Source of the DNA: Siniperca chuatsi
Lineage: Eukaryota; Chordata; Actinopteri; Centrarchiformes; Sinipercidae
Assembly (NCBI RefSeq): GCF_020085105.1
Contig: NC_058061.1
Location: 4,026,284 to 4,090,283 of the forward strand
Length of the DNA stretch: 64,000 bases
Direction: 5' to 3'
The notes beneath the pieces were generated by a model. That model worked only from the letters and a program-made list of their open reading frames with translations, was not told the DNA's origin and did not search any database. The position numbers were made by a program, and so were the translations under genes. Shown here one piece after another: positions 1 to 27,300 of the stretch. Within the stretch, counting starts at the first letter, position 1; each line of letters opens with the position of its first letter.

Positions 1-1509
1 AAAAACAAGTACTGGCTCCTCGAGGCTATGCCCCCCGTTGCGCAAAAACAAACAAAGGAGCATGTAAATGTTTCAAGCTGAACCACAGTAACACACACAG
101 CTCATCTGAACTGTGTAAAGCCTCCCATACTGTGTGTACCATTCAAAGGTTTTCAAGTACAGTGTTTAGTGAGAGAAAATTAACCTTGTAGAAGGCACAG
201 TTTGGCTTTGGACACAGTTTAGAGACTGAACGGAAATCATTGGGGTGTGGAGCGCAGCTCAGATCCACCCCTCGGCTTAGAAAAACAACTGCTACGCCCT
301 CCCCTGTAATATCTCAAAATAATGTCAAAGTGTTGAACTGGTACAACTCTTTTAATACAAACTTAAAACAGCTATAATCAATATTTTTATAATAATGTAT
401 AAAACGACAATGTGAAAGGTGTCGCTCGTATTGATGAAGCTACAGAGAGCTATCAGCTGAATCTGCAGCTCCGCTCGGCTTTACGGAGCTTTATTCTGAG
501 TTTCAGCTCATTGTTTAGCTGTCCGGCTGCAACTTTACTGTTCTGGTTCACTCTCACGGCGCCGTTTTCAGCTAAAACACTTCCTGCCCAGCAGCAAACA
601 GCAGACAGACACAGTTAGCGGCTAACTGGTGAACGTAGTGGAGCATTTAGCAGCTAAAGAGTTTCCCTCAGGGGTTGGTGGAGACCAAAAACAGAGCTAA
701 AAGAGAGAGAGTAACGGACTTTAATGTTGCTCTGTAACTGCTGGATGTGTAAATAAGCTTGTTTGCTAACAAGTTCAACATATTAAATTAAAAGGTGATA
801 TGTCAATGTTTCCTTATGGCCAAAAAAAAATCAGTTATTTCAGGTTTAAGGTTCATAAAGAATTTCTTTTATGTTTTTATTTCACACTTGCTTTGGCAAT
901 GTTAACGTCTGTTTCCCATGCCAATAAAGCCCGGGTGAACTGAACTGAATTGAAAATTAGCATTGCTTAAGCTGCAGCTCAATTGAAGGCTGAATAAAAT
1001 ATAAATCTGGGGTGAGAAACATGTAAGAAGACGCTCCTCTGCTCTTCCAAAATATTTCAGACTACCCTCGCTTCAGCAAAAAGGAAAAACACAACACTCC
1101 CAAACTTTTGGACCCTCTTTCTCGTCTAATAATTTCCGTACAGTCCCTTGCACAAACATTAAATAAATATTTTAAAATGTACATTTTCGTGTGAGCACCA
1201 TTTTGCTCAGGCTTATAAAAGTGCAACTTGTTGTTACAAAGGAAGTTAGCAGGAAGAACTTTTTTTACACGACAACTGCAACAGCAATTAATGGAGAGTT
1301 TTCACCCCAAATATCACTTTTCCACAGCAGCTGTTTGTCTCGCGTCATCAGACATTCTCAGTCGGTGAAGCTTCATCACACACTACATCTTTAAAGGCTT
1401 TGAAGACAAACTCTTTGGCCTCTGTGACTCACCCGTCTGATCCTAAAAAGGATCCCTCTCTTTCTATATGTACATGTACAGGCCGAACGTGATGCTTTTA
1501 ATGAGACTT
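1..1509. other. 3' flank of adam8, mostly repeat-derived
   Basis: No coding gene is visible. About 310-760 is a copy of an interspersed family that recurs, in whole or part, near 19003-19500 (inverted), 27590-27760, 53040-53100 and 57505-57745. Its marker is a GTGAAAGG(T/G)GTCGCTCGTA motif. The rest is AT-rich and may hold the adam8 3' UTR. An AATAAA lies on the minus strand near 876 and an ATTAAA only about 10 bases past the adam8 stop; I cannot tell which is used. The short open frames here are not supported by any recognisable protein. Confidence 0.5.
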
Positions 1510-16743
<15,234 letters not shown>

Positions 16744-18325
16744 GATGGTGAGCTCTGCTCGGGCTCTGCTCGGGCTCTGCCGCTCATCTAACTTACTCCA
16801 CCGTTAATCATCGGTGCCAACTGTTCCGTTAAAGCTCCGCCTCCGGTTATCGCCGGCTCACACATTTACCGGAAAGAAACAGTCAAGCGAGCTACCGTTG
16901 AAACTTAAAAACACACTTCGGGTTCAATAAAAGATGTAAAAAAAAAAAAAAAATGTTATAAAAGCACTGTATTGATCAACATAGCCCAGTTTGTGACCTT
17001 AGCACTCCGTACGTTAGCTAGTCCGTCATTAGATAACACAGCGTTGTTCTAACGCAAATCTTACGGTAAAAATATGTATTTTTTAACTTGTCATCCAGAG
17101 GCGGTGTGTGGCTTTAAAAGGTGTTTTAGTGATCCAGCAGATGTCTCCTGTTTGCCCGGAACGATGAAATGTTTGGCCGGGGGCGAAACCAACGTTTACT
17201 ACCGCGACTGTCGTACGTTCCAGCGAAGAAGAAGAAGAAGAAGAAGAGCAGGAAAACTGTGAAAATACTATATTAAACGTTGAGAAACATTTCATCATTC
17301 CAGCCAGAAAGCAGTCATCACGAAAATACGCAGCTAGAATAAAGAATAAAGAACATTTTGACTTTTCCTTAAAGACGATATGTGAGCGCAGTTCAACTAT
17401 TTGTTTCTGGATCCGTCTATTTCCTGGAAATGCCAACTTAAGCTATGGAGGCCAACCTGTGTGTGGTTGACGCGTTCTTCAGTTTGTGCCTCTGGCTATT
17501 TCCTGAAAATGCGCACTTAAGCTAGTCCAACCTGTATGGTTGACGCGGTCTTTTAACCGTTTACCAAAAGACCTTTCAACTTAAAAAAAAAAAAAAAAGA
17601 CAAATAACACACGGTAACAACACGATAAGCACATTCAGAAGACACGTAGTTAAACAAGCACAGAGGGAACTAACTTGTTTTAAATCAACCAAGAGCGGGA
17701 GCTGTTTGTAGTCTCTAATGGTGCATGCAAGATATTGTACAGTAGAATGACTTATTAGCTTTGGCTAACTTGACGCGGCTCTAATGAAGGTCAGTTGTAG
17801 CACTTAACTGGCCAAAAACCAATAATTAACTTACTAATACTTCAACTGACAACAAATGCGCACATAATTAAATAATAAATATTCGCTTAAACATTGAAAA
17901 TGTATAATTTATCTCAAATAATTCAAAGTCAACCAAGCTAGCAGCAGGCACAGAATGGCTACATAGCTGTTGTATCTACATGCTAACAGTCAAATAGTGG
18001 TTCATTCAGTAAAAGTTCATTCAGTAAATCTTGTTTTAATGAATACAAACATACATTTTCATTGTACAGGTACAATAAGTTACCCATAAGGAGCACACTT
18101 TCAGAGCAGAATAAACATATTAGTTCCACACTTCTTAAAATGTACACTTTGAAGCATTGCAAATGAAGCTGCAAACATCAGACTATAACTACATTTCATA
18201 CAGTACATAATATATAAATATACACACTGAAGTATCAGCTCTTTGAATCAACAGCCGATGTCTTTACGGTAATTCATCTGGGCGGTTGGAGTTGGAGTGA
18301 TGGACAGAAATGAGGAAAGGACGTT
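16744..18325. other. Spacer between tubgcp2 and adam8, includes adam8 upstream region
   Basis: No gene is visible. This 1.6-kb stretch lies upstream of adam8 and downstream of tubgcp2, both on the minus strand, so it should contain the adam8 promoter. It holds an 11-bp tandem repeat just upstream of the adam8 start (16752-16785, unit GCTCTGCTCGG), a (GAA)n tract (about 17225-17247), poly-A tracts near 16938 and 17583, and a diverged 60-bp direct duplication (17417-17478 and 17496-17551). No TATA box can be assigned with confidence. Confidence 0.5.
17225..17247. repeat. (GAA)n microsatellite
   Basis: Seven to eight GAA/AAG units in the upstream region of adam8. Confidence 0.9.
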
Positions 18326-18331
18326 TTTATT
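18326..18331 (-). promoter_or_regulatory. tubgcp2: Polyadenylation signal of tubgcp2
   Basis: AATAAA on the minus strand 38 bases past the tubgcp2 stop codon (18369). No closer competing signal exists. If used, the 3' UTR is only about 60 bases long. Confidence 0.6.
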
Positions 18332-18368
18332 GCGGTGTGACAGTTAATACAAACAAAAGTGTGGCAGG

Positions 18369-21300
18369 CTACGCTGCTGCTTTCTGACTGCGCTCTATGG
18401 CCATCCTCTCCAGCCGCTCAGTGTAGAACCCATTGAAATCCAGCCTGTGAAATTATAACAGCTGAGTTAGCAAAGTATCATTTGCAAAAAATATCAGTAT
18501 TATTTTTATGCAAATTGGGTCAATTTATCTTGAATACAGTGCAACTACCTCTGGGAAAACAAGGTGTATTTGTAAGAGTGTCTATCCATTCTGCCAATAA
18601 CAATTTGAATGTTCACTGTGAAACAGGTCATCAAATATTTCTTCTATTTGTGCACATTTGTTTCAGATCTTCAAACAAAAGTGACTGTAAGACAACCTGA
18701 GTTGGAAAAAGGAAAAAGTTATCCAACATCTATAGTCACCCACGTGAAAAAGTAATTGGTCCCCTAAATTTAATAACTGGTTGAGCAACAACTGCAACCA
18801 AACACTTCCGATAACTGGAGATCAGTCTTTCACATCGCTCTGCAGGAATTTTGGCCCACTCTTCTTTGCAGAATTGCTTTAATTCAGCCACACCGGAGGG
18901 TTTTGGAGCATGAGCTGCCCATTTAAGGTCCTGCCACTTGTTTACATTATTTGCCTGTCTGTATCATCACCTTTAAAGCTGCATTAATTGTTTGTTTTTT
19001 TTGGCCACTTGGGGGCAGCGGAACAAGCTGAAAACTCATCATCTGATATATTATCACCTTATGACATTGTTATGGTGAATATGTTAGCAAACAGTTGCCT
19101 ATCTGCACATCCAGCAGACACAAAGCAACATTATCATTCATCTGGAGTCATGTTTCTATCCACCTGATGAATATAAGTCCAATATTCTCTCTCTTGTAGC
19201 TCTGTTTTTGGTCTCCACCAGCTCCTGAGGGAAATATCTGGCTCTTTAGCTGCTAAATGCTCCACTATATTCACCAGCTAGTCTCTAACTGTGTCTGTCT
19301 GCTGTTTGGTGCTGAGCAGGTGGTGTACAGTGGCTTTTTTCCCTGAAGACAGCTGCTGCTGGAAACAAGGTTGATAACAGAGGAATTTGTGGACATAAAA
19401 CCAAAACAATGAGCTAAAATGCTCTGAGGGGAACTGCAAAGTCAGGTGATAATTATCTGTGGGTTCGTCACTACGAGAGACCCCTTTCACATCATAGTCA
19501 TTTGATCTATTGTTAATATGAAAATATTTATGAGTGCAGCGTTAAAGGATAATATCAGTGTTCCTGCATGTCGATTATTACCATTTATACTTTACAATAC
19601 TGACAATTTTACTATCTTCGTGGCAGCCGTTTGCTTCTTTTCATTACAGTACAGTATGAAAATCACCCATGAGAAACTTAGTCATTTATCATCACATACT
19701 TTCCAAATGCACTTTCAGTCTTATTACCACGCAGTGAACCTAACTGACAAAAATAAAAGCAGACATGATGCTTTCTGTAATGGATTATCTACAACTACTA
19801 ACTAACTAACTAATAACTCAATCCATCCTGCTTGATTTTCATACTGAAATGAATAGAAAACAATGTAGGAAATAAAAAAAATGAAAACACTGGTTTGCTT
19901 TGGAACGCGGTAGTAGTAACATAAAGTATTTGTACATGCAAAAACACATCTTTGGCCCATTTAATGTGAACAGTTTTACCTGTAGATGATGCTGATCATG
20001 CTGTGCTCACAGTCGTTGGTGCTGTAGATGCTCAGCTTGTCCAGCAGGTCCAGCAGCAGCGTGCTGAAGTTACTGTCAAAATTGCTGATGGTGGCTTCAA
20101 AGCCTGCGTCTGACTGGAGGGCGTCCACGTACTCAGCTAAAAACTGAAACAGTGAAAGAACATATTACGCAAAAGCTGCAGTATTTTTGTGTGCCAGTTG
20201 TTAAATAGTTGAAATAGTTTCTGGTTTTGATGCAATGTTCATGACCTTTTCATTACATTTCTGAAACACAAAGTAGGAATCTGAACATTTTCTACAGCAC
20301 ACAGTCTACTTGTTCAAATATCAGTTTCTCTGATGCCATGGCATGGATGGGCGTGTTTTGGAAATACCTTTGTGGTCAGCCTCTTCTTCTCTGCCTCCTC
20401 GGCACGTTCGCTCTGAGTGGGAGGCCCATCCATAGTCCCTTGTTCCAGAGAGAGACGCTCTAACCTCATGCTCTGAGTGAACCGCTACAACAAAAACAAA
20501 CATCTTAGTAAAAGCATTTGGTATTTTCATTTTCAGGTTTTAACTCCCCTCAGTATTGCATCTTTGTAAAAATCTAGTGTTCAATCGAAGCAGAACATGA
20601 AATGCATTATGAATACAGACATTAAAAGTCCAGGAGCAGAAACAAGCGGCTGTTCTTTTTAAGAAAACATTTCCTCTTTTATCATCATGTCAACAAACCT
20701 GCATGCAGTCTGTGAACTTGACGCAGACAGACATGAGTTTGGAGAAGATCCTGAGAAGCTCGGGGTTGGTCAGCATGCAGTCCTTCAGGCAGTTGTCCAG
20801 GAAGCTGGTGTGGTGGCAAAGTACATCATCAATGTTTGACGCCTGGAGAAGGAGAAGACAGACGGTCAACACAAAAAAAACCCCCCACCAGATCACATTT
20901 TTCTGTGAAACCTGTGTGTCTCTTTTTCACTGTTTTGTAAGTGTCCTGCCCGCCGACCGTTAAAACCAACTCACATGAGTGCAGCGACAACGATACATCA
21001 GCTGTGACAGTGCGATAACAGGACGCGAGAGCTCATTCACTCACTGTTTTCAGGTTGTTCTCCATGATGTGCCAGGTGGGCTCCATCACCTCAAACATCA
21101 TGTAGTACTGGATGTTCTGCACAAAGTTGAGCATGCGCTGTCGGAGGGCGAACGCCGCAGCAAACCTGAGTACAGGTAGTTTGGACAGAGTGTGAGGACG
21201 TTTTGCTGGTTGAGATTTTTACATAAATTAAAAAATTCTACGTCAACTCACCATTTGGGAGAACGTAAAGAGTACTGCTTGAAATCTTTGTTGCTGATCC

Positions 21301-24300
21301 ACACGTTGCACAGCAGCCTCTCGACATGTTTGCAGTAAAACATGTGTCTGAACAACATCTGGTACCTCGTCAGGGCTTTCCTGGAAAATTAATACAAATT
21401 AAATAGATTTGCATCAGCAGATAGATAAATAAAAATGTATTTATAGATTTTGTTTCAAAAGTTACAGAGTGCTATATAAAAAATGCCCAACAGGCAGAAA
21501 AGTAAAAGACACAAAAATAACAAAATACAAGTAAAACAGAAATAACTAAACAGAAGAAAAACATAATCTTAGTGTTCTTAGTCTTCTGCAGTCGATAACA
21601 ACCTCTTTTTTTTCTCCTCGTTTAATTTGAGACATTTTTGAGACATTCAGTCTCTCATAAAGTCCAGGCAGTCATTTAGCTGAGTTAGATTACTCTAGGG
21701 CTGCAACTTTTTTAATCATCAATTAATCTTCCTTATGTTTTCTTGATCAATAGATTAATTGCTTTTGTTTATAAAAAGTCAGAAAATAGTGAAAAATGCC
21801 CGTTATAATTTCCCACAGCCCAAGGTGACGTCTTCAGATGTCTCGTTTTGTCCGGCCAACAGTTTATATTCAGGTTGCTCTCATGTCTGACAAAGAAAAA
21901 CATCACATCCTCACATCTGAGAATCTGGAGCCAGCAAATGTTAAAACTGATTAAAAGGATTATTCGATTATCAGAATAGTTGCTGACTCATCTCAAGTTA
22001 AGATCTGAATTCTCCGCGGTTTGTTTGTAATAAACCTGTTTGTTGTTAATACCAGTGATACAAAAGAGTATCACAATACTGGCATACACATGTTTTGCAG
22101 TCTTACTGTTGTAGTCTTAGGTTAAATTTTTCATTTCAAAACTACATGTAAATTATTACAGGAATTCAAATGTTTTGAGTTATTTGTGGCTCTCATGTCA
22201 TCTTTTAAAATGGCAGAATTACAGTGATTTGTCTGTGAAATGCTGAGGAATCTTGAAAGTTAAGAAAACTAAACAATATGAAACATAAATGAGATTGATC
22301 AACTGGCAGCGGCAGAACAGAACCTGTTGATGATGAGCGAGAGCGGCCATTTGACGATGTAGTCGAAGGAGAAGGCCTCCAGCCCGCTGAGGGCCACGTC
22401 TGTCGGGTCTGCGTTGATGATGGACTTCTCCTGTTTGGTCTCGATGGCCAGCACCCGCAGCAGCTGCGTGATGACATCATGAGGCATTAAGTCAATCTGT
22501 GGAAAGATGAGAGGAAGTTCAAACATTATAGTGTGAAACCTGACTCATAAATGATATCAGTGTGCGAGTGAAGGAAGAATACAAGACTTACTAGATTAGT
22601 ATGATGAAGGAATTGTTTGTTCCAAGTTTTTGTTTTGCTTTCTGTAATTTCCAATTTTCCACTGAGACTTTACAAATAAACATGACTTGACACTGTGAGT
22701 TAACTCTGCGGAAGCTGACTTATAGTTTGAGGAATAAATTCAAAATGTATTCCTGACCAAAATGACAATTATTTGCCAGGCAGGACTAAGTACATTTTGG
22801 TTATTTAATTATATATCCAGAGCAATAATATGGGTATATAATATATAATATAGCATTTACACACAACTCTGACTCATTGAAGTTTACTAATGAGAGAACA
22901 CAGAGCTAGTCTTATTTCCACCCGCCTTGAGGTCGTCTTTGAAGGGGTCCGTGTTGGCTGTGCTCATCCTCAGAGCCAGCTCCAGGAGGGCTTCTAGTCT
23001 GGGAGGAACAATGTCGTCCACTGGCTTCTTCAGCTCTTCCTCCGTCAGGTCCATGAAGTGCACAAAGAAATCGCCTTTGTCCATCAAAAAGTAGTGCTTG
23101 ATGGATCTAATAAAAACAACACAGGCACATATAGTTCCACAGATTTGTTGGGAGCAGTTTCATGTAGGAACTATTTTCTTTCTACCGATAGTTCCTGTTG
23201 AGTTTTTTTAAATGTTTTTTTTTTTTTTGCACTTTGAGCACCACAAGCCATATAGTTCCATTATATTAAAAAAAAGCCTGACATCTCTACGGCCGATATC
23301 TCCAAAACTCGGAAAAATATTGTATTTTTGTTTTGCTGTATGTAAACTGTCCTTTGGTTACGTGAGAGGAACTTAAAATGAGATATGTTGTTGTTGTTGT
23401 TGTTATTATTATTATAAGTAAATGGAGAAACATAAATGCTGATGTCGGGCTTTTGAATGACACTGATCCCGTCTATGGCTTTGAATTCAACGCACACACT
23501 TGGCAGCATCTCATCCTCTCTCTCTGTTATCTTTCCTGTCACTCCTTCATTATTAATGACTTGAAAAATCCATTTACCTCAGGCGTGAAACCAGCTCCTT
23601 CTCTTCCATGAGGAAGGCCAACAGGACCTTGCTGGCATAGTTGTAAGCTTTCTCTATCTGCTCCACATAAGCCCTCTCCTTCAGGGTGTACAGGACCTCC
23701 TTAGCATCCGGACACGTCACATCGCGGCCGCACTCCCGTACCACGTTGAGGTATTTCCCTTTGCAATAACAAGGAAGGGAGTAAAATCTTTTGTCTAAGA
23801 AAGGCTCCTATAATGTTTCACATTTGTTTTTACCTGTGCTTAATATTTTGTCAGCCATTTTCTGTAGAAAGGAGGGAATCCGATGTTGCACAACGGTGTA
23901 TCTCTGATCCCAGTACTTATCATTGTAATCCTCCTGAATTTTCTCTTTCTGCAGCTCATGCTCTTCCACCATGAACTCACTGTGAGGACGCAAAGATACG
24001 GACACAATCAACGTTAAATTAGATTTAAACACAAAGCAGATACAGTGGTATAAGTGTGTTTTGTTATTTTGAGCACCAGTCTAAACTGCACCTGTATGGA
24101 TCCTTGATGATGCCCCTGTAGATCCACTTTTCCAGTATTTCAAAGTAAGGGACGCTGGCTGCTTTAGTGAGGTAGAGACACAGCTCCTGAGCCTGGCTGT
24201 CACCGGTGTAGTTGAAGGTTCGATCATGAAGAAGACTCAGTGTCGACCCACCCATACACTCTCCTTTGTCCACTGAGGACGCTGTGAAAATAGTGGAAGC

Positions 24301-27300
24301 AGTTATTTCATTTTTTAAAAAGTAGCTACCTGAAGCCTATTCTTTACAAAAAGTAACAGTTTGATTAGTGCAGTTATCTTTGAGTGAATAAAACCGATGA
24401 AATAACAAAAATGTTTGTAGTAAAACTTCCTGAAAATAACAGTGAAGGATCACCCCATGCTACAACACTTATTAGTTTTATCTTGTAATATTTAGCGACA
24501 GTGGTGGAAGGTAACTAACTTACACCAAGTACTGTACTTTGGTACAATTTTGAGGTACAGATGCTACTTTGTACTGCTAGTCCACTACATTTCAGAGTTA
24601 TATTTTGTGCTTTTTACTCTACTACATTTATCTGACAGCTTTGGTTACTTTTCAGATGAAGATTTTACATTAAAAAACACATATGATAAGTTTATAAAAT
24701 ACATCACATTGTTAAAGATTAAACCAGTGATTCCAAACCTTTTTTGGCTTGTACAAAAAATCTAGTTGGGGCCCCTTGTCACATTTAAGATGTCAATGAG
24801 TTGTTAGTTGACATTTTCCCTCTAAACTTCTCATATGGTTTTATTTAAATAACTATTTGAGGCTCAAAGAGGTAAAATGAATCAACATTTGACAAAGTGA
24901 GTATAGAAAAGTTAAATAAAATGAATTGTGTATCAGAATTTTGTTCCCCCTTTCTTCTCCTGTTAATAATCTCACACCCTTTCAGATCTTGAGATGATTA
25001 ACCCGCTTTGGAGGGGCCCGACCCCTAGGTTGGGAACCACTGGACTAAACTAGCTAACTGTATATAAAGTAGTTAAAACTAGCTCCACCTCGACCAGCTA
25101 CAACAGTAAAATGCTGCTCTAACATTGATGTATCAGTATTAACAATCTAATATTGTCATATATAATAATATGCCAGTCAATGGTCTGCAGAATCTGATTT
25201 TCTGTAGAACCATTACATTTCCTTTTGATACTTTCAGTACATTGAGCTAATAATACTGCTGTACTTTTACTTAAGTAGAATTTTGAATGCAGGACTTTTA
25301 CTTGTAACAGAGTATTTTTATAGTGTGGTATTGGTACTTCTACTTAAGTAAAGGATCTGAATACTTCTTTCACCACCGTTTAGCGATGAAATACATCGTT
25401 ATTAACATCTGTGCCCAATTTGTTGGTGCTGTAGTTATCTCTCTGAACTTGGTTCAGATCGCCCTCCAGTGGTCAAAATAAGCAGCTCGTGTTCACTTGA
25501 TGAAGCTGCTTTGTTCAAGAACTACTGTCATAAATATGAGCCCCCTTCAGATATGCAGTGTGCCGGCAATTTACCCGTCGTTTTTATGTTTGAATAGGCC
25601 CCCAAGTCACTTAAAAATTAAGGGGGCGATGAGACTAGGTCGGCCCTGGTAACATTTCCATAAACAGAAAGGCAACAGCAGCACACGGTCGAATAAACAT
25701 TAAAGGGAACGTGTTCTGCAAACTAAGAGCACTGTAATAGTTTTGTCATAAAAATGAGTTTAATACAGTGCGAATATCCAGCAAATGCTTTAAATACAGC
25801 ATGTGAGTAAATAGGAATTAAACGAGAGTCACAACTTGACTCTGCTTGGGCGCTGTCAGACTATATAAAATAGGCAGCAACATTTCCATATTGTATCAAA
25901 TAAATTATGACATTGATGATAAAAATGGGAGGTTCTGCGTTGGTTAAAACAGTCACAGAAGCAGGGACAAACAACTCTTGTTCTTATGATGGTCATTGAT
26001 TAAGCCACAGTGATAAACTGCATTCAACTGCAAAATACTGTAAGTTTTAAAATCAGTGCTGCAGCCTGACAGAGAACAGAAAACACTCTTCTTCCTTGAT
26101 ATCATTACTTTCCAACTAAACCGTTGTTCGCCAGCAGTCTGATTAATCAACCACGCCCGAACCCATCCTCCTTTTCTTGCCTCTCCCTCCCCACTCTTTT
26201 CTTTTTATCTAAATGACACAGTAGGCAGGGGGCAGACGCGCAAAGTAGGTGCAATATTAAAAGTTTGAAATAAAGTGCAAATAGCAGGAAAACTATCATT
26301 CATACAGAATCAGGTTCATTGTGAGGCTCTTACCAATAGAGGCAAGTATCTCCATGGTCCTCATGGTGGGCTGGATGTAAAACCAGAGCTTCTGCAGGGA
26401 CAGCAGGCCCTGCCGCTGAAGGTGCTCCAGCTGAGTGACCAGGATCAGGTACTCCTTCATCAGGGTCCTCATCGCCGCCGTCAGCGCATGGTTCACCTGG
26501 CCGTACTCAAAGGACGACTTCTCCTCAATGAAGCTGTAGGACAAATACAATATCCCCTTCATTTTTCCTCTGTGGCGGCGATAAATGTGTATGAACAAAT
26601 GAGCTTTTGAAAGGGTTGATTCAACTCACCGTGTTATAGTGGAGTAATATGACGCAACTGGTAATATTCTGTTAACCAGCTCTTTGATAGACATGTCCAA
26701 TGTTGAATCGACAATGAAGGAGCGGTTCTGCCTCCCCAGTACTGGCTGAGCTGTGATGTCTCGCCCATCAACTCCAACCAGGACGAACAGCAGATCCTCC
26801 ACCAGAGCTTGTTCCTGAGCAGGCAGGGGCATCGTACCTGACCACAGATAACACTGTTATAAACTCTACCAACAACAACAAACACAGTCTATTGCTGGAG
26901 TACACAATTCATGCAACCTTTTAGTAAATGTCACTTTTTTCCCCCCACCTAGTTGATGATCCAGTATTAAAGGAATATACTGAGCATAAGGGTCTTGCAG
27001 CAGAAATGAATTTGAAACTGGCTCACCAATGGCCACAGCTGGATCTCCTGGAGGGGTGGGGCTGGTAATAAAGTCTCCGAGGAGAGCAGGACGGTCGTAC
27101 ACCCAGTTAGGAAACACGGGGTTGGGCTGAGTGGGGTTCTTCTTGTTGTGTTTGTCCCTCAGCATCTTCCGTGTGACTTCCGCAGGCTGCAGGAAAAATC
27201 ACAAAGAGAAACCAATGGATTACAAGCAGCGTCAAATGTTATTTAAACTTTCTATTCAACAGTAGGTTCACCCATGAAACATGTATGTCTTCACCTCCAT

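Noticed and set aside
26296-26610. Plus-strand frame of 111 residues in tubgcp2
   Set aside because: Shadow of exon 26334-26533; the minus-strand reading matches GCP2.
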